A stretch of 64,000 bases of DNA from Nonomuraea helvata (GTDB taxonomy: Bacteria; Actinomycetota; Actinomycetes; Streptosporangiales; Streptosporangiaceae). A model generated the notes under the pieces. It was not told where the DNA came from. It saw only the letters and a program-made list of their open reading frames with translations, and did no database searches. Within the stretch, counting starts at the first letter, position 1, and the number at the start of each line of letters is the position of its first letter. The translations under genes and the position numbers were made by a program. Of the stretch, positions 36,774 to 43,915 are shown one piece after another. Location: the NCBI RefSeq assembly GCF_039535785.1, contig NZ_BAAAXV010000001.1, positions 124,001-188,000 on the forward strand, read 5' to 3'.

Positions 36774-36831
36774 CGGTCATGAGAATCCTCCCCATCCATA
36801 GGAGGAGCACGTCAATCGGGCGCGATGACGT
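36690..36831 (+). ncRNA. predicted omega RNA with guide reaching the right flank
   Basis: By analogy with characterised TnpB systems, an RNA from the tnpB 3' end and right end should carry a scaffold that ends at TCAA (36815). A guide of about 16 nt copied from the flank would start at 36816 (tcgggcgcgatgacgt). The left boundary is approximate. The predicted adjacent motif is the left flank TTCTAC. Confidence 0.35.
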
Positions 36832-36953
36832 ACCCGTACCTGCTGCACACAGGAGAGGCGCGTTATCCGTACGGATCGGCCACGAATAGGCAGGGAAGGT
36901 GCGCGAGATCGGCGAGGGCGTGGACCCCGCCTGCCCCGGTAGCGTCGGCCGGT

Positions 36954-37583
36954 GTGAAGACGGTCCTCTTCGACGCGATGGGCGTCCTGTACAGGTACGG
37001 GAACGTGCAGGGGCGGGTGCTGATCCCGTACCTGCGGGCGCAGGGGTGCGGTGCTCCGGAGGAGGAGATCCGCGCGGCGTACCGGGCGGCGACGCTGGGG
37101 CACCTGACCACGGACGAGTTCTGGTCGGCGCTCGGGCTGACGGCCCGCGACGAGCACTACTGCCGGGAGCACGCGCTCACGGAGGGCACGCGCGAGGCGC
37201 TCGACGCGCTGGCGCACGACGGGCTGGAGCCGGCGTGCCTGAGCAACGACACGGCCGCCTGGTCCGCGATCCTGCGCCGCCGCTTCGGCCTGGACGGGCG
37301 CATCCGGCGCTGGTTCATCAGCTCGGACCTCGGGGCCCGCAAACCCGACCCGGCCGCCTATCGGGCGGTGCTCGACGCGCTGGGGCTGCCCGCGGAGGAG
37401 GTGCTGTTCGTCGACGACCGCCCCGTGAACCTGGCGCCGGCGCGTGCGCTGGGCATGCGTACGATCCTCTACCGCAGCGACGACACCGGACCCGAGCCCG
37501 GGCCGAGCGTCGGGACCATGCCGGAGCTGGTCGCCGCCGTCCGCGCTATGGCCGGTCCAGGGCGGCCAGGTCGTCCGGGGTGA
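36954..37583 (+). CDS. HAD-family hydrolase
   Basis: A 209-residue haloacid dehalogenase-like phosphatase. Motif I is VLFDAMGVLY, motif II is CLSNDT, motif III Lys is in LGARKPDPAAY, and motif IV is VLFVDDRPVN. The first motif has Asp-Ala-Met in place of the usual Asp-x-Asp, so the general acid Asp is missing, as in some variants. The start is GTG 36954, with TAGCGT 8 nt before it (leaderless). It lies just beyond the truncated dehydrogenase, and its 3' end overlaps the reductase gene on the other strand by 38 nt. Confidence 0.85.
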   Translation: MKTVLFDAMGVLYRYGNVQGRVLIPYLRAQGCGAPEEEIRAAYRAATLGHLTTDEFWSALGLTARDEHYCREHALTEGTREALDALAHDGLEPACLSNDTAAWSAILRRRFGLDGRIRRWFISSDLGARKPDPAAYRAVLDALGLPAEEVLFVDDRPVNLAPARALGMRTILYRSDDTGPEPGPSVGTMPELVAAVRAMAGPGRPGRPG

Positions 37584-38379
37584 GCTCGATGGCGGCCGCG
37601 TCCAGGTTCTCCTCCAGGTGGGCAAGCGAGCCCGTGCCCGGTGTGGGCAGGACGACCGGCGAATGGTGCAGCAGCCACGCCAGCGCCACCTGGCCGGCGG
37701 TGGCCCCGTGCCGCCGCGCCACCTCCGGCAGGTCGGCCCGGGCCAGCGCCCCGTTGCCCAAGGGGAACCAGGGCAGGAACGCCAGCCCTCGCTCCTCGCA
37801 CGCCCGCAGCACCGGCGCGGACTCGCGATCCAGCAGGTTGAAGCGGTTCTGCACCGAGGCGATCTCGGTGATCTCCAGCGCCCGCTCCAGCTCCTCCAGG
37901 GTGACCGTGTCGAGCCCGATGTGCCGGATCTTGCCCTCCTGACGCAGCTCGGCCAGCGTGCCGAGCTGGTCGGCCAGCGGCACGTCGGGGTCGATCCGGT
38001 GGAGCTGGTAGAGGTCGATGGTCTCGGCCTTGAGCCGGCGCAGGCTGGCCTCGCACATGGCCCGCAGCCGCTCGGGCCGCCCGGCGACGTGCCAGACATT
38101 GGGCCCGGTACGCACGACGCCGCCCTTGGTCGCCACCACCAGGTCGTCCGGGTACGGGTGCAGCGCCCGCGCCACCAGCTCCTCGGCGATGTCCGGCCCG
38201 TAGTTGTCGGCCGTGTCGACGAGCGTGACCCCGCGCTCCACGGCGCGGCGCAGCACGGCGACGGCCTGGTCGGGCTCGAGGCGCGGCCCCCAGTAGCCGG
38301 CCCCGGTGAGCATGCCGGTGCCGTACCCGAGCCGCTGGACCCGCAGCTCGCCCGCGATGGTGAAACTCTGACTGGTCAA
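37546..38379 (-). CDS. aldo/keto reductase
   Basis: A 277-residue NADPH-dependent oxidoreductase with a TIM-barrel fold. The catalytic tetrad is visible: Asp and Tyr in LVDTADNYG, Lys in VVATKGG, and His in YQLHRID. The late cofactor segment reads LPTPGTGSLAHLEENL. It lies 10 nt downstream of an RpiR-type regulator gene and is probably transcribed with it. The substrate may be a sugar-derived carbonyl given that regulator class, which is inference. Confidence 0.9.
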   Translation of the reverse strand: MTSQSFTIAGELRVQRLGYGTGMLTGAGYWGPRLEPDQAVAVLRRAVERGVTLVDTADNYGPDIAEELVARALHPYPDDLVVATKGGVVRTGPNVWHVAGRPERLRAMCEASLRRLKAETIDLYQLHRIDPDVPLADQLGTLAELRQEGKIRHIGLDTVTLEELERALEITEIASVQNRFNLLDRESAPVLRACEERGLAFLPWFPLGNGALARADLPEVARRHGATAGQVALAWLLHHSPVVLPTPGTGSLAHLEENLDAAAIELTPDDLAALDRP

Positions 38380-38389
38380 TGCCGGCCTT

Positions 38390-39214
38390 TCAGTAGCTGT
38401 GGCTCGCCGTGACCTCGGCGGAGGCCGAGACCGCCCGTTCGGCCGCGCCGCCGCGCAGTGCGAGCACGATCATGGACAGCGTGTCGACGATGGTGAGGTG
38501 GGCGAGGCGGCTGGCGACCGCCTCCATCCCGAAGACGAGGTCCTGCCCGCCGCCGACGAGCACCCACGTGCTCTCCTCGGTCAGCGGCGAGCTGGCGTAG
38601 CTGGTGACGGCCACGACCCGCGCCCCGGCGGCGCGGGCGCGGCGGGCGGTCTCGACGGTGGAGCGGGTGGCGCCGCTGTGGCTGATCGCCAGGCAGACGG
38701 CCTGGTCCGGCAGCAGCTCGGCGGCCAGGTGCGCGGTGAGCGGGTCGGGCGGCAGGTCCACGGGCAGGCCGAGGGCCCGTAGCCGGTAGGCGGCGTCGGT
38801 GGCGGTCGCCCCGGACAGGCCGGTGGCGGCGAGCAGCACCCGGGAGGCCCCGCCGATCGCCTCGGCCACCGCTCTCAGATCGGCGCGTGACAGCGTGGCG
38901 CTCAGTCCGCCGAGCGCCTCCCGCGCCGCCCGGACGGTCGCGGCCAGCGGGTCGAGGTCGTCCGGAGGCTCGGCGCCCGTCGGCGCCTCGCGGGCGGCGG
39001 CGATCTTCAGCTCCTGGTAGCCGCCGAACCCGAGCCGCCGGCACGAGCGCACGACGGTGGACGCCGACGTGCCCGCGAGCTTCGCCACGTCGTTCACGCT
39101 CAGGTGGACGAGCCGGACGCCCTGGTCGAGCACCACCTGCGCGACCCGCGCCTCGGCGTCGTGCAGCCCGGAGAGCCTGGCCCGCACGGTGGCAGCGAGG
39201 GAATTCTGTTCCAC
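38390..39214 (-). CDS. RpiR/MurR-family regulator (HTH plus SIS domain)
   Basis: A 274-residue regulator. The N-terminal HTH_6 domain reads VRLVHLSVNDVAKLAGTSAS and TVVRSCRRLGFGGYQELKIA. The C-terminal SIS domain (about 125-255) binds phosphosugars, with ISHSGATRSTVETARRA as its core. A 12-bp inverted repeat flanks and overlaps the start codon (39200-39243), so it probably represses itself and the downstream reductase gene. The inducing sugar phosphate is unknown. Confidence 0.88.
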   Translation of the reverse strand: MEQNSLAATVRARLSGLHDAEARVAQVVLDQGVRLVHLSVNDVAKLAGTSASTVVRSCRRLGFGGYQELKIAAAREAPTGAEPPDDLDPLAATVRAAREALGGLSATLSRADLRAVAEAIGGASRVLLAATGLSGATATDAAYRLRALGLPVDLPPDPLTAHLAAELLPDQAVCLAISHSGATRSTVETARRARAAGARVVAVTSYASSPLTEESTWVLVGGGQDLVFGMEAVASRLAHLTIVDTLSMIVLALRGGAAERAVSASAEVTASHSY

Positions 39215-39243
39215 GGTCGAAGAGTAACAGAGAACAGAATTCC
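39200..39243. promoter_or_regulatory. RpiR autoregulatory operator
   Basis: GGAATTCTGTTC (39200-39211) and GAACAGAATTCC (39232-39243) are exact complements 20 nt apart. The first arm covers codons 2-5 of the rpiR-like gene, so the operator extends into the coding region. The site also lies upstream of the divergent acetyltransferase gene. Confidence 0.75.
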
Positions 39244-39297
39244 GTATTGTCGGAAAACCTGTCGAGCCGCCGCCTCCGGATGTCTAGCGTTTCGCGG

Positions 39298-39834
39298 GTG
39301 GACATCTTCCTGGAGACCGAGCGGCTGATCCTGCGCCGCTTCACCGAGTCGGACGCCGACGACCTCTTCGCGCTCGACAACGACCCTGAGGTCATGGAGT
39401 TCATCAACGGCGGCAAGCCGACGCCGCGCGAGGAGATCGTCGAGGAGACGCTGCCCTGGTTCATCACGCACGACTTCTTCGCCGTCGTCGAGAAGCCGTC
39501 GGGAGCCTTCCTCGGCTGGTTCCATCTGCGGCCGCGCAAGGGCGAGCCGGACGACGAGCCGGAGCTGGGCTACCGGCTGCACATGTCCGCCTGGGGCAAG
39601 GGGTATGCGACCGAGGGCTCGCTCGCGCTGATCGACAAGGCGTTCCGCGATCGGGGCGCGCGCCGCGTGTACGCCCAGACGATGGCCGTGAACCTGCGGT
39701 CCCGGCGGGTCATGGAGAAGTGCGGGCTGACGCACACCCGCACCTTCCACCCGGAATGGGACGACCCGCTGCCCGGCACCGAGGAGGGCGAGGTGGAGTA
39801 CGAGCTGACGCGCGCCGACTGGGAGACGCGCTGA
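39298..39834 (+). CDS. GNAT acetyltransferase, RimJ/RimL type
   Basis: A 178-residue N-acetyltransferase. The opening IFLETERLILRRFTESDADD is typical of RimJ/RimL-like proteins that acetylate N-termini or small amines. The acetyl-CoA loop is MSAWGKGYATEGSLAL, and NLRSRRVMEKCGLTH is the usual C-terminal motif. I chose the GTG at 39298, which has TAGCGT 7 nt before it (leaderless); an ATG at 39280 would add six residues. Confidence 0.88.
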   Translation: MDIFLETERLILRRFTESDADDLFALDNDPEVMEFINGGKPTPREEIVEETLPWFITHDFFAVVEKPSGAFLGWFHLRPRKGEPDDEPELGYRLHMSAWGKGYATEGSLALIDKAFRDRGARRVYAQTMAVNLRSRRVMEKCGLTHTRTFHPEWDDPLPGTEEGEVEYELTRADWETR

Positions 39835-39847
39835 CCCAACCTGGTGC

Positions 39848-39862
39848 ACTGGTCGGACCAGT
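39848..39862. promoter_or_regulatory. FadR/GntR-type operator, copy 1
   Basis: ACTGGTCGGACCAGT is a perfect palindrome about its central G and matches the TGGTC-N-GACCA core of FadR-subfamily GntR operators. It ends 3 nt before the TAGGGT -10 box of the SDR gene. The 19-mer GTGCACTGGTCGGACCAGT recurs exactly at 60383-60401. Confidence 0.8.
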
Positions 39863-39877
39863 CGCTAGGGTTCGTCC

Positions 39878-40639
39878 ATGGGATATGACGCACTGTTCCG
39901 CCTGGACGGGCGGAAGGCCGTGGTGATCGGGGCCGGCAGCGGGATCGGCAGGGAGGCGGCGCTGGCGCTGGCCGCCCATGGGGCCTCGGTGGTGTGCGCC
40001 GACCGCGACCTGCCCTCGGCGGAGGCGACCGCGGCCGCGTGCGGCGGGGCCGCCCGGCTGCTCGACGTGCTCGACGCCGCGGAGGTGCGCAGGGCGGCCG
40101 AGGAGGAGCCCGCCGACGTGCTGGTGTTCACGGCCGCCACGAACGTCCGCAAGCGGCTGCTCGACTACTCCGGCGAGGAGTTCGACCGGGTGGTGGGCCT
40201 GAACCTGCGGGCCTCCTTCGACGTGGTACGGGCGTTCGGGGCGGGCATGGTCGAGCGGGGGCGCGGCTCGATCATCGGGTTCGCGTCGATCCGCGCGTCC
40301 GTGACCGAGCCCGGCCAGAGCGTCTACTCGGCCACCAAGGCGGGCCTCGTGCAGCTGCTGCGCACGGCCGCCGCCGAGTTCGGCCCGCACGGGGTGCGGG
40401 TCAACGCCATCGCGCCCGGCGTCGTGGAGACGCCGCTGACCAGGCAGATCAAGGACAACCCCGGCTGGTACGACGCGTACGCCGCCAAGAGCGCGCTCGG
40501 CCGGTGGGCGACGGCGGAGGAGATGGCCGGGGCGGTGGTCTACCTGGCGGGTGACGCGGCGAGCTTCGTGACCGGCTCCGTGCTGTACGTGGACGGCGGC
40601 TGGACGGCCGTGGACGGCCGCTTCGACCCGCCCAACTGA
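39878..40639 (+). CDS. short-chain dehydrogenase/reductase
   Basis: A 253-residue classical SDR. The cofactor loop is VVIGAGSGIGREAALALAA, followed by CADRD, where Asp suggests NAD(H) preference. The active-site residues are Ser in IIGFASIRAS and Tyr/Lys in YSATKAGLVQ. The C-terminus YVDGGWTAVDGRF is typical. It is leaderless: TAGGGT lies 6 nt before ATG 39878. A GntR-type operator identical to that at 60387 overlaps its promoter, which ties it to the importer/amidase operon 12-20 kb away and suggests that it oxidises an alcohol from that pathway. Confidence 0.92.
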   Translation: MGYDALFRLDGRKAVVIGAGSGIGREAALALAAHGASVVCADRDLPSAEATAAACGGAARLLDVLDAAEVRRAAEEEPADVLVFTAATNVRKRLLDYSGEEFDRVVGLNLRASFDVVRAFGAGMVERGRGSIIGFASIRASVTEPGQSVYSATKAGLVQLLRTAAAEFGPHGVRVNAIAPGVVETPLTRQIKDNPGWYDAYAAKSALGRWATAEEMAGAVVYLAGDAASFVTGSVLYVDGGWTAVDGRFDPPN

Positions 40640-40761
40640 TCCGCACAAGCCATTCGCAGGAGCGATGGAACGAGCACGGCCGAGCCGCCCTGTACGCGGG
40701 TTTTGCTCCCGGATGAAGTGGATATTCTCACTGCGCGTTCAGTGCGGTGGGAGGTCTGCTG

Positions 40762-43599
40762 GTGAGTGTGGTCGAGGACGTGAGGTTCGGCGTTCTTGGA
40801 CCGCTCCGGGCCGAGGTCGGCGGTCGCGCGGCAGGGCTTGGCGGACCTCGCCAGCGGGCCGTGCTGGCGCTGCTGCTGATCGCGCGGGGCAGGAGCGTCT
40901 CGGCAGAGCGGATCATCTCCGAAGTGTGGGAGGGCTCGCGGCCGCCCTCCCTGACGACCCTCCATGGGTACATCGCCGATCTGCGCAGGACGCTGGAGCC
41001 GGAAAGAGCGCCCGGCGCTCCGGCCCGGCTGCTGGTGCGCGAGGGGCCCGGATACGCCCTTCGGGCAGGACCCGCCGCGGTTGACGCCGAGCGTTTCACC
41101 GATCTGGCCGCTCGTGGCCGGCGCGCGTTGGAGGGCGGTGAACCGCGACGCGCCGCGGACCTGACCGGAAAGGCGCTCGCGCTGTGGCGGGGCCCGGCCT
41201 ATGCCGACTTCGGCGGAGCCGCCTTCGCGGTGCCCGACGCGACCCGGCTGGAGGATCTGCGGGCCACAGTCCGCGAGGACCGGCTCGCGGCTGTCATCGC
41301 ATCGGGGCAGCACGCCGCCGCCGTGAGCGAGCTTGAGGCGCTGATCGCCGAGCAGCCGCTGCGGGAGCGTGGCTGGGAGCTGCTGGTCCTCGCCTTGTAC
41401 CGGTCAGGGCGGCAGGCCGACGCGCTCGCCGCCCTTCGAGCGGTACGCAGAAGGCTGGCCGACGAGCTGGGCATCGACCCGGGACGCGGCCTGCGCGACC
41501 TGGAGGCGGCCGTACTCGCCCAGGACCCGCGTCTGGCCCCGGCGCCGACCGAGTCCACCCGTGTGTCGTACCCTCCGGCCGCGGCTCCGGCGCCGTCCTC
41601 GGGCAATCTGCCGTTCGCGCTGTCCAGCTTCGTCGGCCGCGGCGGCGACCTCGCGGCCGTCGCATCTCTGCTGGACGGGCACCGGCTCGTCACGCTCACC
41701 GGCCCGGGCGGGGTCGGCAAGACCCGCCTGGCCTTGGAGGTCGCGCGCGCCCGTACCGACGCCGACGGGCCCTGGCTCGTGGAGCTGGCAGGGCTGCACG
41801 CACCCGAACTGCTCACCGGGACCATGGCCGCCGCCCTGGGACTGCCCACCGCGGCGTCCCCCGATCAGCTGGCCGGGATGATCGCCGACCGTGACATGCT
41901 GATCGTCCTGGACAACTGCGAGCATCTGCTGGTCCCCGCCGCCATGCTGGCCCACACGCTGCTGACCCGCTGCGGGACTGTGCGGATGCTGTGCACCAGC
42001 CGCGAACCCCTGGGCATCTCGGGGGAAATGGTCTACGAAGTACCGTCCCTGGATGCCGCCACGGAGGCCGCGGACCTGTTCCTGCGCCGTGCGGCGGCCG
42101 TCTCTCCCGGCTGGGCGGCCGAGCCGGGCGACAGGGAAAGGATCGCGGCCCTGTGCTCACGGCTCGACGGCATCCCGTTGGCCATCGAACTCGCCGCCGC
42201 GCAGAGCCGGGCACTGTCCGTCGCCCAGATAGCCGATGCCGTAGCGGACCGCTTCACCTTGCTGGTGGACGGATCAGCCGGACGGCCGGACCGTCATCGC
42301 ACGCTGCTGAACACGGTCGCCTGGAGCGATCAATTGCTGCAGCCGGCGGAACGCCGGCTCTTCCACCGGCTCGGCGTGTTCGAAGCCGGCTTCGACCTGG
42401 AGGCGGCCGCCGCGGTGGGAGGAGTCGAGCCTGTCCTGGCACCGCTGTTGGCGTTGGTCCGCAAATCGCTGGTCACCGCCGAAACCGGCACGGCGCCGCG
42501 CCGCTACCGGATGCTGGAGACCTTGCGCCAGTACGCCTTGGCCTCGCTCTCCACCGACGAGCTGGCCTGGGCGCGGGAACGCCACCGCGCCTGGGCCCTG
42601 GGCCGGGCCGAGAACGCCGAACGTCATCTCCGCGGCCCGCAGGGAGCGGCGTTGCTGAACGGGCTGAGCCGCGATCAGGCGGAGTTCCGGGCGGCGTTCG
42701 CCTCGTCGCTGGCAGCGGGTCACGGCGAGTACGCGCTACGGCTGAGCGGCGCGCTGTTCTGGTTCTGGTTCCGCATGGGTCATGTCGCGGAGGGTCTGGC
42801 CTGGCTGTCCGAGGCGTTCGCGGCGGCCCCGCAAGCCGGTGCGGAGGTCCGGGCTCGTGCCCGGTTCGCGGTCGCGGGACTGCACTACCTGGCCGGACAG
42901 CCGCCACAGGCGTACCAGGCGGCCCGTTCGGCGATGGAGGAGGCCCGCCAGGCAGGTGACCCGGTGACGGAGGCGGTCGCCACCGCGTACGCCGCCTACC
43001 TGGGGCTGCTGACCGGGGCGGCGCTCGACGCCGGGGCTCTCGCCCGCGAGGCCGTCGAGCTGGCCCGGCGCAGCGCCCTTGACTGGCTGGAAGCGGAAAC
43101 GCTCATGATCCAGGGCATGGTCCTGCGGGTGCTGGGGGATCTGCCGGGCGCCGACAGGGTCTTCCAGGAGGCCATCGGCGCCGCTCGCGCCAGTGGCCAC
43201 GACTGGGCAGCGGACGGGGCGGCCTGGTGCGACATGAAGACGGCCTCGGACCGCGGGGACGGCGCTCGGGCACTGGCCATCGCGGCGGACATCCTGGCCA
43301 CGATGGACCGTTACGGAGACATCTCGTTCTGGCTGGTGACGGTGCACAGCGCGGCCCGCGCCCTCGCGCTGACCGGGCAGGCCGAGCACGCGGCCGTGCT
43401 CATGGGGGCCGTGGAGGCCATCGGCAAGCGAGCCGGCGTCTCCCCGGAGTTGATGGACCCGTTGGACGGGCCTCGCGAGGCCGCCGCCGTACGCGGGGCA
43501 CTTCCGCCTGAGGAGTACGAACGTCATGCGGCCCGCGGGCGCGCTATGTCCCGGCGGGATGCGAGTGCCCTGCTCACCTCGTTGATCGCTGGACGATGA
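40762..43599 (+). CDS. AfsR-like SARP/NB-ARC regulator, copy 1
   Basis: A 945-residue transcriptional activator. An OmpR-type winged helix (about 1-90) is followed by the BTAD domain (about 95-250). A STAND/NB-ARC ATPase comes next, with Walker A GPGGVGKTRLALE (about 313) and Walker B LIVLDNCEHLL. The helical, TPR-like C-terminal half completes it. SARPs switch on secondary-metabolite genes, and AfsR-type ones integrate nutrient or phospho-signals. I chose the GTG at 40762 because GGAGGT lies 8 nt upstream. It is a close paralogue of the gene at 45805-48732 along its whole length, and a peptide/flavoprotein cassette lies between them. Confidence 0.9.
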   Translation: MSVVEDVRFGVLGPLRAEVGGRAAGLGGPRQRAVLALLLIARGRSVSAERIISEVWEGSRPPSLTTLHGYIADLRRTLEPERAPGAPARLLVREGPGYALRAGPAAVDAERFTDLAARGRRALEGGEPRRAADLTGKALALWRGPAYADFGGAAFAVPDATRLEDLRATVREDRLAAVIASGQHAAAVSELEALIAEQPLRERGWELLVLALYRSGRQADALAALRAVRRRLADELGIDPGRGLRDLEAAVLAQDPRLAPAPTESTRVSYPPAAAPAPSSGNLPFALSSFVGRGGDLAAVASLLDGHRLVTLTGPGGVGKTRLALEVARARTDADGPWLVELAGLHAPELLTGTMAAALGLPTAASPDQLAGMIADRDMLIVLDNCEHLLVPAAMLAHTLLTRCGTVRMLCTSREPLGISGEMVYEVPSLDAATEAADLFLRRAAAVSPGWAAEPGDRERIAALCSRLDGIPLAIELAAAQSRALSVAQIADAVADRFTLLVDGSAGRPDRHRTLLNTVAWSDQLLQPAERRLFHRLGVFEAGFDLEAAAAVGGVEPVLAPLLALVRKSLVTAETGTAPRRYRMLETLRQYALASLSTDELAWARERHRAWALGRAENAERHLRGPQGAALLNGLSRDQAEFRAAFASSLAAGHGEYALRLSGALFWFWFRMGHVAEGLAWLSEAFAAAPQAGAEVRARARFAVAGLHYLAGQPPQAYQAARSAMEEARQAGDPVTEAVATAYAAYLGLLTGAALDAGALAREAVELARRSALDWLEAETLMIQGMVLRVLGDLPGADRVFQEAIGAARASGHDWAADGAAWCDMKTASDRGDGARALAIAADILATMDRYGDISFWLVTVHSAARALALTGQAEHAAVLMGAVEAIGKRAGVSPELMDPLDGPREAAAVRGALPPEEYERHAARGRAMSRRDASALLTSLIAGR

Positions 43600-43640
43600 T
43601 CCCCTGATCGAGACGCTGGTCGGGACGCTGGGAAGCCTTG

Positions 43641-43674
43641 GAAGTCGCTGGGAAAGCCCGTTCCCACCGACTTC
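43641..43674. terminator. 14-bp hairpin after the first AfsR-like gene
   Basis: GAAGTCGCTGGGAA (43641-43654) and TTCCCACCGACTTC (43661-43674) pair with one mismatch around a 6-nt loop. It lies 42 nt after the stop and 76 nt before the peptide gene. No T-run follows; an operator for an AfsR-like protein is the alternative. Confidence 0.55.
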
Positions 43675-43749
43675 GAAGCAGGCCGGCCCACTCTCGTTGT
43701 CATGAACGCGGCGCCGCCTGGTCCGGGCGGCCGGACAACGAGGTGAACC

Positions 43750-43893
43750 ATGATCAACCGAATGATCCGTACCGCGGCGGCGGCGGGAATCGCCCTGGGA
43801 GCCCTGCTCGGACTGGGCGCCACGACGGCTCACGCCACCGACGGCGACCCCTCCCCCTGGACTGTGGCGGGCGACCCCTCCCAGTGGGGCTGA
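43750..43893 (+). CDS. 47-aa secreted peptide with GDPSxW repeats
   Basis: A tiny gene missed by length cut-offs. ATG 43750 has GAGGTG 5 nt upstream. Residues 1-29 are a signal peptide (IRTAAAAGIALGALLGLGA, ending AHA). The predicted mature peptide of 18 residues is TDGDPSPWTVAGDPSQWG, two copies of GDPS-x-W. It lies 22 nt before a flavoprotein gene and between two AfsR-like regulators. It could be a signal, a toxin or a substrate of the flavoprotein. No similar peptide is known to me. Confidence 0.6.
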   Translation: MINRMIRTAAAAGIALGALLGLGATTAHATDGDPSPWTVAGDPSQWG

Positions 43894-43915
43894 TCCGGAG
43901 AGGGGTGAGGAAGCC

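Larger units (their letters stand above)
34937..36815 (+). mobile_element. IS200/IS605-type element, 1879 bp
   Basis: The ends were placed by restoring the interrupted dehydrogenase frame. The element begins directly after TTCTAC (34931-34936) and ends with TCAA (36812-36815), with no target duplication, as expected for single-strand peel-and-paste transposition. Imperfect hairpins lie near each end: CTCCCG/CGGG at about 34954-34971, and TCCTCC/GGAGGA at 36786-36806. It carries a broken tnpA on the minus strand and an intact tnpB on the plus strand, divergently arranged. Confidence 0.85.
34805..36873 (+). pseudogene. zinc alcohol dehydrogenase, split by an IS and truncated
   Basis: The left part (34805-34936) encodes RAFVITGPGHAEVQEVEPP and on to GVCGTDMEFY, the N-terminus of a medium-chain zinc dehydrogenase including its first zinc Cys. 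The right part resumes in the same codon phase at 36816 as SGAMTYPYLLHTGEARYPY and loses homology near 36873. Joining 34936 to 36816 restores an uninterrupted frame. About 270 C-terminal residues are missing, so a separate deletion removed the rest. The original start has TAGCGT 7 nt before the ATG (leaderless). Confidence 0.85.
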
